Shown piece after piece: positions 12,628 through 22,642 of a stretch of 64,000 nt of DNA (position 1 is the stretch's first letter; each line of letters starts with the position of its first letter). The stretch lies in assembly GCA_003282175.1 (NCBI GenBank), contig QBZX01000001.1:1-64000 (forward strand). Direction: 5' to 3'. Under the pieces are notes generated by a model that saw only the letters and a list, made by a program, of their open reading frames with translations, was not told where the DNA came from and made no database searches. This DNA comes from Pelagibacteraceae bacterium AG-337-G06 (GTDB taxonomy: Bacteria > Pseudomonadota > Alphaproteobacteria > Pelagibacterales > AG-422-B15). Position numbers and translations under genes: made by a program.

Positions 12628-13543
12628 GCTGAAGAAAAACGTCCTCTAATTTAGTTTCAATTATCTTCATATCATTTATTTTAGATCCAGAAGAATTTAT
12701 AGCATTTAGTACTAAATTAAAATTTACTTCACTGGGTTTATAGTTTATCTGAACTTGCCTATCTTTAATTCGCATATCTAAATTAAAGTTTTTAAGTTCT
12801 GATAAATTAAAATTGTTATCATTATAATCAACAACTATTGTCATTTTATCTAAAAAGGATTTTATATTAATTGTAGTATCATGAGCTATCAACCTACCTT
12901 CATTAATTATAGCTATTTCATTACAGAGTTCTTCAGCTTCATGTAAATAATGAGTAGTAATAATTATAGTTTTTCCTTTTTGATTTAGTTTTTGAATATT
13001 CTGCCATAAATTACTTCTAAGCTCTACATCAACACCTGCAGTTGGTTCATCTAGAATCAATATTTCTGGATCATGGACCATTGCTTTAGCAATAAGAAGA
13101 CGTCTTCGCATTCCTCCTGACAAAGTTCTAGCATATGCTTTGGCCTTATCTTCTAATGCAAGCATTTTTAGAATCTCCATTGTTCTTCTGTCTTTCTTTC
13201 TAATACCGTATAAGCCTGCCTGAATTTCTAGAAGTTCGTAAGGAGTAAAAAAAGGATCAATGTTTAATTCTTGAGGTACAATGCCCATTAGCCTCTTAGC
13301 ATCTATTAAATTACTTTCGTGATTAATATTTAGTACTTCAATTTTCCCAGAAGTTTTTTTTGCCAAGTCTGCTAGAATATTTATAAATGTGGACTTCCCA
13401 GCTCCATTAGGTCCAAGTAAGCCGAATATTGAACCTTTCTTTATTGTCAATGAAATATTGTCTAATGCAAGTTTATCAGTGTCAGATCTCGATTTATAAA
13501 CCTTGCTTAAATTATTAACCGCTATTGCTAATTCACTATTCAT
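12614..13543 (-). CDS. ABC transporter ATP-binding protein (CcmA/YadG type)
   Basis: Cytoplasmic ATPase of an ABC-2-type exporter. Walker A GPNGAGKST near residue 43-51, signature LSGGMRRRL near 145, Walker B ILILDEPTAGVD near 165 and the H-loop TTHYLHEAEEL are all intact. A C-terminal extension of about 90 residues follows, as in YadG-like proteins. The usual ABC-2 permease gene is not adjacent on either side, so the partner must be elsewhere. Its 3' end overlaps that of the RND exporter by 14 bp (convergent). Confidence 0.85.
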   Translation of the reverse strand: MNSELAIAVNNLSKVYKSRSDTDKLALDNISLTIKKGSIFGLLGPNGAGKSTFINILADLAKKTSGKIEVLNINHESNLIDAKRLMGIVPQELNIDPFFTPYELLEIQAGLYGIRKKDRRTMEILKMLALEDKAKAYARTLSGGMRRRLLIAKAMVHDPEILILDEPTAGVDVELRSNLWQNIQKLNQKGKTIIITTHYLHEAEELCNEIAIINEGRLIAHDTTINIKSFLDKMTIVVDYNDNNFNLSELKNFNLDMRIKDRQVQINYKPSEVNFNLVLNAINSSGSKINDMKIIETKLEDVFLQLTQK

Positions 13544-13604
13544 ATATTTTATTAATTAAGAGAATATATAGTTTTTCAAAGTAATTTCTTGTATCATTCA
13601 GCAT

Positions 13605-13781
13605 ATGAATTCTCCAGAAATAAAAAAAAATCAAGATGAAAATATTGAATTAGTGTCATCCAAAAAAGTAAGTTGTTCTGGTCCTGACGGTCCACTTGGG
13701 CATCCTAAAGTTTATCTAGATATGGGCAATAATGAAAGCGTGGTTTGTCCTTACTGCAGTAAAATATTTAAATTGATTTAA
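13605..13781 (+). CDS. Small zinc-finger protein (zf-CHCC, NDUFS6-like)
   Basis: A 58-residue protein with the zf-CHCC pattern: Cys24, His33 in GPLGHPKVYL, and CPYC at 48-51. The family is related to the zinc-binding C-terminus of the complex I subunit NDUFS6 and is common in Alphaproteobacteria. The TAA stop is followed immediately by the polA ATG, so the two genes should share a transcript. It is divergent from the ABC ATPase gene. The function of the stand-alone bacterial form is not established. Confidence 0.85.
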   Translation: MNSPEIKKNQDENIELVSSKKVSCSGPDGPLGHPKVYLDMGNNESVVCPYCSKIFKLI

Positions 13782-16583
13782 ATGAAAAGCAATAATCACC
13801 TTTTTTTAGTGGATGGCTCTGGATATATTTTTAGAGCATATTATGCATTACCACCATTATATAGGAAGAGCGATGGTTTACCGACTGGTGCGGTAAACGG
13901 TTTCTGCAATATGCTTTATAAGCTAATTGAGGATACTAACAAAAGTGTTGGACCAACTCACTTAGCTGTAATTTTTGATAGTGCAAGAAAAACTTTTCGG
14001 AATAATATTTATAAAGACTATAAAGCTAACAGAGGTGACCCACCAGAGGATTTAATACCACAATTTAAAATTATAAAGGATGCAGTGACCGCTTTTGGCA
14101 TTCAATCAATAGAGTCGAAAGGATTCGAAGCAGACGATATTATAGCTACATACGCTGACGCCGCTGTGAAAAAGGATTGGCAAGTTTCGATCGTATCGTC
14201 TGATAAAGATTTAATGCAATTGGTTTCAGAAAAAATCAATCTTGTTGATACAATGAAAAACAAAAATATTGGACCAAAAGAAGTCGAGGAAAAGTTTGGT
14301 GTAGGGCCAGATAAGGTGATTGATGTTCAAGCTCTTGCTGGGGATAGTTCAGATAATGTCCCCGGAGCGCCTGGTATAGGCATAAAGACAGCAGCTCAAC
14401 TAATAAATGAATTTGGAAATCTCGAAAAATTGTTAGAAAAGTGTGGGGATATTAAACAAGAAAAAAGAAGAGATAATATAAGAAATAACAAAGAGCAAAT
14501 AAAAATAAGTAAGGAGTTAGTAACTTTAAAGAAAGATATAAAAGATATTCCATTACTTACAGATTTAAAAAATAATAATTTAGCAATAAATAAATTAGTG
14601 CCATTCTTAGAGGATCTTGAATTGAAGAAATTGGCGGATCGTATTAGAAAAAAAAATCCAGAAATAAAATTTGAAACTTTAAATATAAAAGAATCAAAAG
14701 TCGAAAAAAAAGAAAAAGGTAGTGTCAACAGTGATAAAGAAATTAAGACTAAAAATATAAATACTAAATATATACTCATAGATAACATAAAAAATCTTAA
14801 GGAATTAAAATCAAATATCTACGATATTGGTCATTTCGTTTACGATGTAGAAACTGACTCTTTAAATATATTAGAGGCCAATCTTATCGGTATATCAATT
14901 TGTTATGGCTTAGAAACCTCTTACTATATTCCATTTCAACATATTGATGAACTTAATCAAATAATAACAAATCAAATTAAAATTGAAGAGTTTCTCAAAA
15001 TCTTTAAGCCAATAATGGAAGACTCATCAATTATTAAAATTGGACACAATATAAAATATGATAATGCTATATTAAAAAAATATGGCATCGAAGTCATTGG
15101 CTATGACGATACGATGTTAATGTCATTTATTTCCGATGCAGGTATCAATCGACATGGCATGGATGATCTTGCAAAGATACATCTCAATAAAGAAACAATA
15201 AAATATAAAGACGTCGTTGGAAGTGGAAAATCTCAGATTACATTTGATAAAGTTGATTTAAAGAACGCATTAAATTATGCAGCCGAGGACGCTGATATTA
15301 CTTATAAACTTTATTTATTATTTAAAAAAAGAATCAACCATGAAAAAAATAATTATATTTATTCTAATATTGAGAGGCCCTTAATTAATTGCATTCAAAC
15401 AATGGAATTAAATGGCATAAAGGTTGATAAAGAATACTTAAAAAAGTTGTCAACAGATTTTTCAAAGAGAATATTAAAATTAGAAAGAAAGATATACAAG
15501 GATACTGGTACAGAGTTTAATATTGCTTCCCCAAAGCAGCTGTCAGAGGTATTATTTGATAAACTTAAACTTAAACCACCAAAAAAAACAAGAACAGGAG
15601 AAAAATCTACTGGAATAGATGTACTTGAAGATCTTGCATACGGAGGTAATAAAGTTGCTGAAACTATTATAGAATGGAGACAGCTATCAAAGCTAAAGAA
15701 TACTTATACAGAGGCCTTGCAGAATCATATTATTAAATCTACAGGAAGAATACATACTTCATATGCTATGGCTTCAACTAGTACAGGCAGACTTGCATCC
15801 TCTGATCCAAATTTGCAGAATATTCCAATCAAAACAGAAGAAGGCAGATCAATTCGTAAGGCATTCATCCCAGATAAAGACCAAACAATTTTTTCTGCAG
15901 ACTATAGTCAAATAGAATTAAGAGTATTGGCTCACATGGCTGATGTATCTCAACTAAAAAATGCTTTCAACAATAATGAGGATATACATCAATTAACTGC
16001 GTCAGAGATTTTTAATGTCAAACACAAAGATGTCACTCAAGATTTACGCAGAAAAGCGAAAGCTGTTAATTTTGGAATAATTTATGGTATTTCTGCATTT
16101 GGACTAGCAAAACAGTTATCAATTTCAAACTATGAAGCAAGTGATTTTATTAAAGAATATTTTAAAAAGTTTTCTGGAATAAAAGAATATATGGAAAACA
16201 CAAAAGAGCTTTGTAGAAACAATGGTTATGTTGAGACACTATGTGGGCGAAAATGTTTTTTCCCAAGAATAAAAGATAAAAATTTTGCCCTAAGGTCATT
16301 TCAAGAAAGAGCAGCCATCAATGCTCCAATTCAGGGGACTGCAGCAGATATAATAAAGTTAGCCATGATAAAGATTAATGATAAAATCAAAGCTAATAAT
16401 GATTGCAAGATGCTTCTTCAAGTTCATGATGAGCTAATTTTTGAAATCAAAAATGATAAACTTAAAAAATATAGAAAAATGATTTTATCCGAAATGGAAA
16501 ATGCGCTAGTGCCAAAGTTTAATCTCTCGGTACCACTTTCGGTTGATAGCAATAATGCAGATAATTGGAGTGATGCTCATTGA
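13782..16583 (+). CDS. polA: DNA polymerase I
   Basis: Repair and Okazaki-fragment-processing polymerase of 933 residues with all three domains. The N-terminal 5'-3' exonuclease has DGSGYIFRAYYA, EADDIIATYA and GDSSDNVPGAPGIGIKTA. The 3'-5' proofreading domain is apparently active: YDVETDSL, GHNIKYDNAIL and YAAEDADITYKLY keep the acidic residues. The polymerase domain has motif A DYSQIELRVLAH, motif B RRKAKAVNFGIIYG and motif C QVHDELIFE. Phe at the NFG position is the ancestral, ddNTP-discriminating form. The start directly abuts the zinc-finger gene; the stop overlaps the next gene as TGATG. Confidence 0.97.
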   Translation: MKSNNHLFLVDGSGYIFRAYYALPPLYRKSDGLPTGAVNGFCNMLYKLIEDTNKSVGPTHLAVIFDSARKTFRNNIYKDYKANRGDPPEDLIPQFKIIKDAVTAFGIQSIESKGFEADDIIATYADAAVKKDWQVSIVSSDKDLMQLVSEKINLVDTMKNKNIGPKEVEEKFGVGPDKVIDVQALAGDSSDNVPGAPGIGIKTAAQLINEFGNLEKLLEKCGDIKQEKRRDNIRNNKEQIKISKELVTLKKDIKDIPLLTDLKNNNLAINKLVPFLEDLELKKLADRIRKKNPEIKFETLNIKESKVEKKEKGSVNSDKEIKTKNINTKYILIDNIKNLKELKSNIYDIGHFVYDVETDSLNILEANLIGISICYGLETSYYIPFQHIDELNQIITNQIKIEEFLKIFKPIMEDSSIIKIGHNIKYDNAILKKYGIEVIGYDDTMLMSFISDAGINRHGMDDLAKIHLNKETIKYKDVVGSGKSQITFDKVDLKNALNYAAEDADITYKLYLLFKKRINHEKNNYIYSNIERPLINCIQTMELNGIKVDKEYLKKLSTDFSKRILKLERKIYKDTGTEFNIASPKQLSEVLFDKLKLKPPKKTRTGEKSTGIDVLEDLAYGGNKVAETIIEWRQLSKLKNTYTEALQNHIIKSTGRIHTSYAMASTSTGRLASSDPNLQNIPIKTEEGRSIRKAFIPDKDQTIFSADYSQIELRVLAHMADVSQLKNAFNNNEDIHQLTASEIFNVKHKDVTQDLRRKAKAVNFGIIYGISAFGLAKQLSISNYEASDFIKEYFKKFSGIKEYMENTKELCRNNGYVETLCGRKCFFPRIKDKNFALRSFQERAAINAPIQGTAADIIKLAMIKINDKIKANNDCKMLLQVHDELIFEIKNDKLKKYRKMILSEMENALVPKFNLSVPLSVDSNNADNWSDAH

Positions 16584-17359
16584 TGTCTGAAATTATTATA
16601 CTTGTTACAGGAGGCTTTGATCCTATTCATAGTGGGCATATTGCTTACTTTAATGACGCAAAAAAATTAGGAGATAAGCTAATAGTCGGTATTAATTCAG
16701 ATAATTGGTTGATAAAAAAAAAAGGTAGTGCATTTCTTCCCATTCAAGAGAGAATAGAAATTGTTTCTAATTTAGCAGTAGTTGATGCTGCTATTGAATT
16801 TGAAGATGATGAGTATCAATCTGCTTCAAATGCAATTCAAAAAGTTTTAGAAATGTACCCAGGTAATAAAATAATCTTTGCAAATGGCGGTGATAGAAAT
16901 CAAACCAATATACCCGAGATGGATAACTTCTTGAATAATGAAAATGTAAGTTTTGAGTTTGGAGTTGGTGGAAATTTTAAAAAAAACTCATCTAGTTGGA
17001 TATTAAAAAACTGGAAAGGACCAGTAGAATACCGGCCATGGGGTTGGTATAGAGTTTTAGATGATAGTGATGACCACAAAGTCAAAGAGATAGAAGTTAA
17101 TCCTAAGTCAAGATTAAGTTACCAATCACACTCTAAAAGATCTGAAGTCTGGACTGTGATCAGTGGTGAGGCTTTAGTTACCATTGATGATAATATAACT
17201 GTGTTAAAAATCAACGAGTCAATATTTATTCCAGTTAATTCTAAGCACCGGTTAGAAAATAAGTCAGATATAAAATTAAATATTATTGAAATTCAAACAG
17301 GGTCATATTTTGGTGAAGATGATATAGAAAGATATGAAGATGACTACAATCGATCATAA
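16583..17359 (+). CDS. Nucleotidyltransferase-cupin fusion (RfaE-like plus mannose-6-P isomerase-type cupin)
   Basis: Two-domain protein of 258 residues. Residues 1-140 are a cytidylyltransferase-like domain with TGGFDPIHSGH, whose HxGH (16-19) is the nucleotide-binding signature. Residues 150-250 are a cupin like that of type II mannose-6-phosphate isomerases, with Gln181, His183, Glu188 and His222 as likely metal ligands (SYQSHSKRSEVWTVISG). I infer a sugar-phosphate nucleotidylyltransferase joined to a sugar isomerase or epimerase for surface polysaccharide precursors, but no such operon surrounds it. The frame allows TTG at 16580; the ATG at 16583 gives the common TGATG coupling to polA. 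The domain calls are firm, the reaction is not. Confidence 0.75.
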   Translation: MSEIIILVTGGFDPIHSGHIAYFNDAKKLGDKLIVGINSDNWLIKKKGSAFLPIQERIEIVSNLAVVDAAIEFEDDEYQSASNAIQKVLEMYPGNKIIFANGGDRNQTNIPEMDNFLNNENVSFEFGVGGNFKKNSSSWILKNWKGPVEYRPWGWYRVLDDSDDHKVKEIEVNPKSRLSYQSHSKRSEVWTVISGEALVTIDDNITVLKINESIFIPVNSKHRLENKSDIKLNIIEIQTGSYFGEDDIERYEDDYNRS

Positions 17360-17362
17360 TGT

Positions 17363-18631
17363 ATGAAGTTGAACTATCCCTATATTTATTTGGCCTTCTT
17401 TTTACTTCTTAATATTTTTAACTTTGTAGACAGAAATCTACTTATAGCTTTTGCCCCTCAAATAAAATCTGAGTTTAATCTTACAAATGTGCAATGGGGA
17501 CTCTTGACTGGTGTCTACTTCCTTTTTTTCTATTCAGTATTTGGTATATTTATGGGCGTGCTAGGAGATAAATTTAGCAGGATGAAAATTGCTGCAGCAG
17601 GAGTATTTTTGTGGAGTTTAATGACTGCTTTTACTGGTGTCGCTAAAAATTTTACACACTTAATCGTTGCTAGAGCTTTAATTGGTGTTGGAGAGTCTGC
17701 ATTAACCCCCAATGCGATATCAATGTTATCTGATCTTTTTAAACAAAATAAAAGAGGAACGGCATCTGCAATTTATTACTTAGGTATACCTTTAGGTGTT
17801 GGATTTGGAATGTTAATTGCAGCTTTTTTTGGACCAGTTTTCGGATGGCGAGCAGTATTTATAACCTTAGGCTTGATTGGAATGGGACTCGGAATAGTAA
17901 CATATTTTCTTTTTGAACCAAAGCGCGGTCAGTTAGATGTATCTTTTGATGAAGACAATAAATCTGCAAGCATTCGAGATATCATAAGTATGACAAAACA
18001 TGCTCTCTATAATTCTAAATGTTTAACATTTGTGATTATTGGTAGCATTTTCCTACATGTTCCATTAGGTGCAGGTAACTTTGAGGTTTTATGGGCTGTA
18101 AACGAAAGAGGGTTTACTGCAAGCTCATATAATTCTTTGTTTGGCATTTTTTTTATATTAGGGGGCACTGTTGGAGCAGTTCTTGGTGGCGTTTTATCTG
18201 ATCGTTTAGGTCAATACTTCAAAGGTGGTGTGATGACTTTTTTGGTAATTTCTTATTTGCTTTTAACACCTTTAACTATAAGCTATAGATTTATTAGTCC
18301 TGATACATACTTTTTTTATTTCACTTTGTTTTTTGTCTCGTTTAATGTCACTTTTTTTTATGGTCCAGTTTTTGCAGCAGTTCAAGAATTAACTCCAGTT
18401 AAAGTCAGGTCAACGATGGTTGCTGTATTCATATTGGGTGTAAACATTATTGGAATGGGAGTTGGTAGTTTCTTTACTGGTTATCTTGTTGATTATGTAT
18501 TTAATGATTTCTCATCTCCATATACATTTTCACTAATCTCGGTCGGGCTAACAGGAATTTTAGCAATTATCTGTTATTATATAGCTAGTTTTAGCTATAA
18601 AAAGGACATCAACCGAGTAAATAAATCTTAA
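17363..18631 (+). CDS. MFS transporter (spinster-like)
   Basis: Major facilitator of 422 residues with 12 predicted helices. The first half carries [16 protein letters not shown] after helix 1 and [12 protein letters not shown] between helices 2 and 3, the classic MFS loop. [17 protein letters not shown] in helix 4 resembles the spinster/GudP-type organic-anion carriers. The gene begins a few bases after the nucleotidyltransferase-cupin stop and may share its transcript. It converges on pckA with a 4-bp overlap. Substrate cannot be read from sequence. Confidence 0.8.
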   Translation: MKLNYPYIYLAFFLLLNIFNFVDRNLLIAFAPQIKSEFNLTNVQWGLLTGVYFLFFYSVFGIFMGVLGDKFSRMKIAAAGVFLWSLMTAFTGVAKNFTHLIVARALIGVGESALTPNAISMLSDLFKQNKRGTASAIYYLGIPLGVGFGMLIAAFFGPVFGWRAVFITLGLIGMGLGIVTYFLFEPKRGQLDVSFDEDNKSASIRDIISMTKHALYNSKCLTFVIIGSIFLHVPLGAGNFEVLWAVNERGFTASSYNSLFGIFFILGGTVGAVLGGVLSDRLGQYFKGGVMTFLVISYLLLTPLTISYRFISPDTYFFYFTLFFVSFNVTFFYGPVFAAVQELTPVKVRSTMVAVFILGVNIIGMGVGSFFTGYLVDYVFNDFSSPYTFSLISVGLTGILAIICYYIASFSYKKDINRVNKS

Positions 18632-20232
18632 TTGGCAATAGGTCCTGATGCTCTAATATTCTCTTCAACATCAGATTCAAACTTAGTAAAATTACTAATA
18701 AACATTTGTACTAGTTTCTTGGCCTGAGCATCATAATCAGATTCACTTTGCCATGTTTTTTTGGGATCTAATATTTGTTCATTTATTTCATCAACCTCAA
18801 CTGGAACTGAGAATCCAAAATTTGGATCTTTTCTCATTTTAGCATTAGCCAGTTTGCCTGAGAGGGCAGCATTGAGTAATGTTCTAGTGTTTTTAATTGA
18901 TATTCTTTTACCAACTCCGTAAACACCACCAGACCAACCTGTATTTACAAGCCAACAATCAACCTTATGATCTGATATCTTTTTTTTAAGTAAGTTTCCA
19001 TACTCTATCGGATCTCTTGGCATAAATGGAGCACCAAAGCATGTTGAAAATGTTGCCTGAGGTTCGTTTGAAAGACCAATTTCAGTACCTGCAACTTTTG
19101 CTGTATAGCCTGATAGAAAATGATACATCGCCTGATCTGCTGAAAGCTTAGCAATAGGAGGCAATACACCAAAAGCATCAGCAGTTAGCATAATTATATT
19201 TCTTGGGTGGCCAGTTTTTCCGGATACGGTTACTCCTGGAATGTAGTCTAAAGGATAAGCTCCCCTTGTATTTTCTGTCAAAGAATTGTCATCTAGATCT
19301 AATGTTCCGTCATCTTTCATAACAGCATTTTCAATAACTGTACCTTTCATTTGAGTAGTAGCATAAATTTCTGGCTCTGCTTCTTCAGATAGTCTTATGA
19401 GTTTTGCGTAGCATCCTCCTTCAAAATTAAAAAGACCTTCATCTGACCATCCATGCTCATCATCTCCAAGGAGTGATCTTTTTGGATCCGCACTTAATGT
19501 GGTTTTACCCGTACCAGATAGACCAAAGAAAATTGCAGCATCACCATTTTCACCAGTATTAACAGAACAATGCATTGGCATAATATTTTTTTCAGGAAGC
19601 AAGAAATTTAAGAGAGTAAATACAGATTTTTTTGTTTCGCCAGCGTACTCAGTTCCAGCTATTAAAATTATTTTTTCTGCAAGATTAACAGCTATAACAG
19701 TTTCACTATTCGTGCCATGAATACTTGGATCCATTTTCAAACTTGGAAAATTCACAATAGTATATTCTGGATTAAAATGCTTTAGTTCATGAGCACTTGG
19801 TCTTACGAGTAAATGTCTAGCAAATAATGCATGCCAAGCGTACTCTGTTATTATTGAAACATTTAATGAATGATTACGATCTGCTCCACCCATTAAGTTT
19901 TGTAAATATAATGATTTACCATTCGAGAAATTTATAAATGCATCGGCAATTTTTGCATAATATTCTTCTGAGATAGGCACGTTTGTTTCACCCCAATGGA
20001 TTTTTTGATCATTTATACTTTCTTTAACAAAAAATTTATCATTAGCTGACCTACCTGTATGCTTACCTGTTTTGACGACTAAAGCTCCGTGCGATGATAG
20101 TTTGCCTTCGCCAGAGGTATGCGCAGCTTCATATAGTTCCTCAGATTTAAGGTTATATTTAATTGCAGAAGCTTTTTGTATAATGCTATTTTTTACTGAA
20201 TTTTGCATATTTTGAGGTTGTGATAAAAACAT
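18628..20232 (-). CDS. pckA: Phosphoenolpyruvate carboxykinase (ATP)
   Basis: Converts oxaloacetate and ATP to phosphoenolpyruvate, the entry to gluconeogenesis. The 534-residue protein has MPMHCSVN (metal-binding His), the kinase-1a loop [14 protein letters not shown] and kinase-2 [13 protein letters not shown]. Both NTP- and metal-binding sets are intact. The start is either 20232 (MFLSQPQN) or the ATG 24 bp further in (MQNSVKN). It is divergent from chvI-chvG, the conserved alphaproteobacterial arrangement. A 14-bp palindrome lies 4 bp upstream of the start. Its presence indicates growth on organic acids or amino acids. Confidence 0.96.
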   Translation of the reverse strand: MFLSQPQNMQNSVKNSIIQKASAIKYNLKSEELYEAAHTSGEGKLSSHGALVVKTGKHTGRSANDKFFVKESINDQKIHWGETNVPISEEYYAKIADAFINFSNGKSLYLQNLMGGADRNHSLNVSIITEYAWHALFARHLLVRPSAHELKHFNPEYTIVNFPSLKMDPSIHGTNSETVIAVNLAEKIILIAGTEYAGETKKSVFTLLNFLLPEKNIMPMHCSVNTGENGDAAIFFGLSGTGKTTLSADPKRSLLGDDEHGWSDEGLFNFEGGCYAKLIRLSEEAEPEIYATTQMKGTVIENAVMKDDGTLDLDDNSLTENTRGAYPLDYIPGVTVSGKTGHPRNIIMLTADAFGVLPPIAKLSADQAMYHFLSGYTAKVAGTEIGLSNEPQATFSTCFGAPFMPRDPIEYGNLLKKKISDHKVDCWLVNTGWSGGVYGVGKRISIKNTRTLLNAALSGKLANAKMRKDPNFGFSVPVEVDEINEQILDPKKTWQSESDYDAQAKKLVQMFISNFTKFESDVEENIRASGPIAN

Positions 20233-20236
20233 ATAA

Positions 20237-20250
20237 TAACATGTATGTTA
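20237..20250. promoter_or_regulatory. 14-bp palindrome upstream of pckA
   Basis: TAACAT and ATGTTA form 6-bp inverted arms around GT, 4 bp before the pckA start codon. The location fits an operator or a leader hairpin in the pckA/chvI divergent region. Short and AT-rich, so only suggestive. Confidence 0.3.
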
Positions 20251-20351
20251 AGTGCTAATATCTAAATAAATAAAAAAAACTGTTAATTAAATTATTTAAT
20301 ATTTCTGCCATTATGGTCATATAATACTTTAAAATTTAACAAAAATTTAAA

Positions 20352-21050
20352 ATGAAACAACTTATTGCCCTTGTAGATGATGATCGGAATATTTTAATTT
20401 CACTCGAAGAGTTACTTAAAAAAGAGGAATTTGAAATCCATACTTATAGCGACGGCCAATCAGCATTGATCGGTATGTCTAGGTATCCTCCAGAATTAGC
20501 GGTAATTGATATAAAAATGCCAAAAATGGATGGTTACGAATTATTCAAAAAAATAAGAGAAAAAACTGAAATACCAGTAATCTTTCTGACATCTAAAGAC
20601 CAAGAAGCCGATAGATTAAAAGGCTTAATGCATGGTGTTGATAGTTATGTTACAAAAAGTGGAAATTTTTCCAAAGAAATCTTAATAGAAACAATTAAAA
20701 ATACACTCAACAGAAAAAATATAGAGAATGAAAATTCTGAAAAAAAACAAATTATTATAATAGGAAATCTGAGGCTAGACTGTTTGAGATACGAATGTGA
20801 GTGGAAGGAGAAATCACTTTTAGAGCCCTTAACTACGACTGAATTTAAAATAATAAAAGAATTAGTTGAAAGACCAGGGATTGTTAAATCAAGAGATAGA
20901 TTAATGGAGATTGCTTATAGAGATGAATTAGATGTTGATGATAGAACTATAGACAGTCATATAAAAAGAATTAGAAAAAAATTTAGAAAGATCGATCCTG
21001 AATTTAAATCCATTAATACTTTATATGGATCAGGATATAAATGGAAATAA
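20352..21050 (+). CDS. chvI: ChvI-type OmpR-family response regulator
   Basis: Response regulator of the ChvG/ChvI (BvrS/BvrR) envelope-stress and host-adaptation system. The receiver has DDD at 9-11 and phosphorylated Asp53 (VIDIKMPKMDG). The winged-helix output domain ends DDRTIDSHIKRIRKKF and LYGSGYKW, as in ChvI. One oddity is that the conserved Lys-Pro of receivers is replaced: SYVTKSGNFSKE has Lys-Ser and two extra residues where ChvI normally has KPF. A -10-like TATAAT lies at 20320-20325 without a clear -35. Its 3' end overlaps chvG by 26 bp. Confidence 0.9.
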   Translation: MKQLIALVDDDRNILISLEELLKKEEFEIHTYSDGQSALIGMSRYPPELAVIDIKMPKMDGYELFKKIREKTEIPVIFLTSKDQEADRLKGLMHGVDSYVTKSGNFSKEILIETIKNTLNRKNIENENSEKKQIIIIGNLRLDCLRYECEWKEKSLLEPLTTTEFKIIKELVERPGIVKSRDRLMEIAYRDELDVDDRTIDSHIKRIRKKFRKIDPEFKSINTLYGSGYKWK

Positions 21051-22596
21051 TAAAGCATATAACTTGAACAGCCTATTTAGAAAATTTTTATTATATAATT
21101 TTGTTGGATTACTAATTTTAATCGTTAGTGCAATATTCATAATTATTTTCCTTAACAACTATCAACTTAATAAGAGACTTAAACAAATCGATAATCAGTC
21201 GTTAATTATTTATAACTTCTTAAAAACCTCAAATTTACTCAGAAATATAAAAACAGAACTAAATGCCGAGGCTATTCTCTCCAAGTTAGAAATCAAAAAT
21301 CTTTCTATTATAATAATCGACGAGAGAATGAATATCTTGTTAGATACGAAAGGATATGACTTAGAAAATAGTTCTTTCATAAATCAGTCTGCTACAGAAG
21401 TAGAGATTATAGACAGAAATAGTTCAATAGTTACTTTTAAATCAGATCAAAAAGAAAATTTAGCTAATAGAGATTTTTTAAATCACCCAAAATTCCTGAG
21501 TAATTTTAAAAATTTAGAAAAAGGTACTCAAAAAAATTTTTCGATTGAGTTGAGCAATAATAAACTTGAATTGGTCTCAATATTTCCTATTAGTTATGAT
21601 GACATTTACTACTATATTGTAGCGCACGAAGATAATACCAACATTCAAAGTATAAATAATCAAATACAACTTAACGTATTACTAACAGGCTTAGCTATTG
21701 GAGGTTGCTTGATACTATTTTCATTTTTTTTAAACTTTATAATCCTCAAGCCTATTAGAAACTTGGCAAATGCTGCGGAAAGAGTTCAAATGGACTACAA
21801 AACAAAACCTCTAATTTCTGGATTGGACAGAAGAGACGATGAAATTGGCCAACTTTCTAAAATCATTAATGAAATGTTGAATAGTTTATATAATAAAATT
21901 GATAATGCTGAAAATAATTCAGCTGATTTAATGCATGAAATCCGAAATCCTCTTGCTTCAATTAAAATGGCATCCGAGGTTATTACAGATGAAATGAGTG
22001 ATGGTCAAAAAAAATTTCTAAATCTTATTCAGAATGATATTTCAAGAATTGAAAGCATCATTACCGATTATTCAGCGATGATTAAAAATGAGGTAAATCT
22101 ATATAAAAGTCAGTTGCAAAAATTTGAAATAAAATCTTTATTACATGAGATTATTGAAGATACCCAAAAATTATTACCAGATCAAATTCAAATAAAATAT
22201 TTATATGATCAAGATAATCAAAAGGATATTTTTGTTGACGGTCAGAAGAAGTTTTTTTCACAAGCTATTAAAAACATTATAGACAATGCTATTTCCTTTT
22301 CTCCAAAGCCTGGAATTATAAAAGTTATTTTATCATCGACAAGTAACTACTTAAGCATAGCAATTGTTGACGAGGGACCTGGGATTAAAGAGCCTGATAT
22401 GAAAAGAATTTTTGAGCGTTTTTATTCTCTGAGAGAAGAAGATAATAAATTACATTCAGGACTTGGATTGAATATTGCCAAACAAATTATTGATGCACAC
22501 GAAGGTTCAATTTCTGTAGATAATATCATGGAAGAAAATGATATTAAGGGCGCGAAGTTTATCGTGAATTTGCCCCAGGTAAATATTAATAAATAA
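21025..22596 (+). CDS. chvG: ChvG-type sensor histidine kinase
   Basis: Membrane kinase partner of ChvI, 523 residues. Helix 1 spans about 24-46, a periplasmic sensor of about 160 residues follows, helix 2 is near 218-240 and then HAMP. The H-box is LMHEIRNPLASIK, the N-box IKNIIDNAIS, with DEGPGIKEPD and HSGLGLNIAK in the ATPase domain. The ATG at 21025 overlaps chvI by 26 bp; TTG at 21064 is an alternative. In most Alphaproteobacteria hprK and PTS genes follow chvG; here ahcY comes next after only 46 bp. Confidence 0.9.
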   Translation: MDQDINGNNKAYNLNSLFRKFLLYNFVGLLILIVSAIFIIIFLNNYQLNKRLKQIDNQSLIIYNFLKTSNLLRNIKTELNAEAILSKLEIKNLSIIIIDERMNILLDTKGYDLENSSFINQSATEVEIIDRNSSIVTFKSDQKENLANRDFLNHPKFLSNFKNLEKGTQKNFSIELSNNKLELVSIFPISYDDIYYYIVAHEDNTNIQSINNQIQLNVLLTGLAIGGCLILFSFFLNFIILKPIRNLANAAERVQMDYKTKPLISGLDRRDDEIGQLSKIINEMLNSLYNKIDNAENNSADLMHEIRNPLASIKMASEVITDEMSDGQKKFLNLIQNDISRIESIITDYSAMIKNEVNLYKSQLQKFEIKSLLHEIIEDTQKLLPDQIQIKYLYDQDNQKDIFVDGQKKFFSQAIKNIIDNAISFSPKPGIIKVILSSTSNYLSIAIVDEGPGIKEPDMKRIFERFYSLREEDNKLHSGLGLNIAKQIIDAHEGSISVDNIMEENDIKGAKFIVNLPQVNINK

Positions 22597-22642
22597 TCAT
22601 ATTGAATATTAATCTTTTTAACCCTATATTCTTTGAATAATT

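Noticed and set aside
14396..14788. Antisense frame inside polA (and similar long antiframes, e.g. 52221-52631)
   Set aside because: Lies wholly inside a well-conserved gene, with low-complexity Phe/Ser/Leu-rich translation typical of an AT-rich complement strand.
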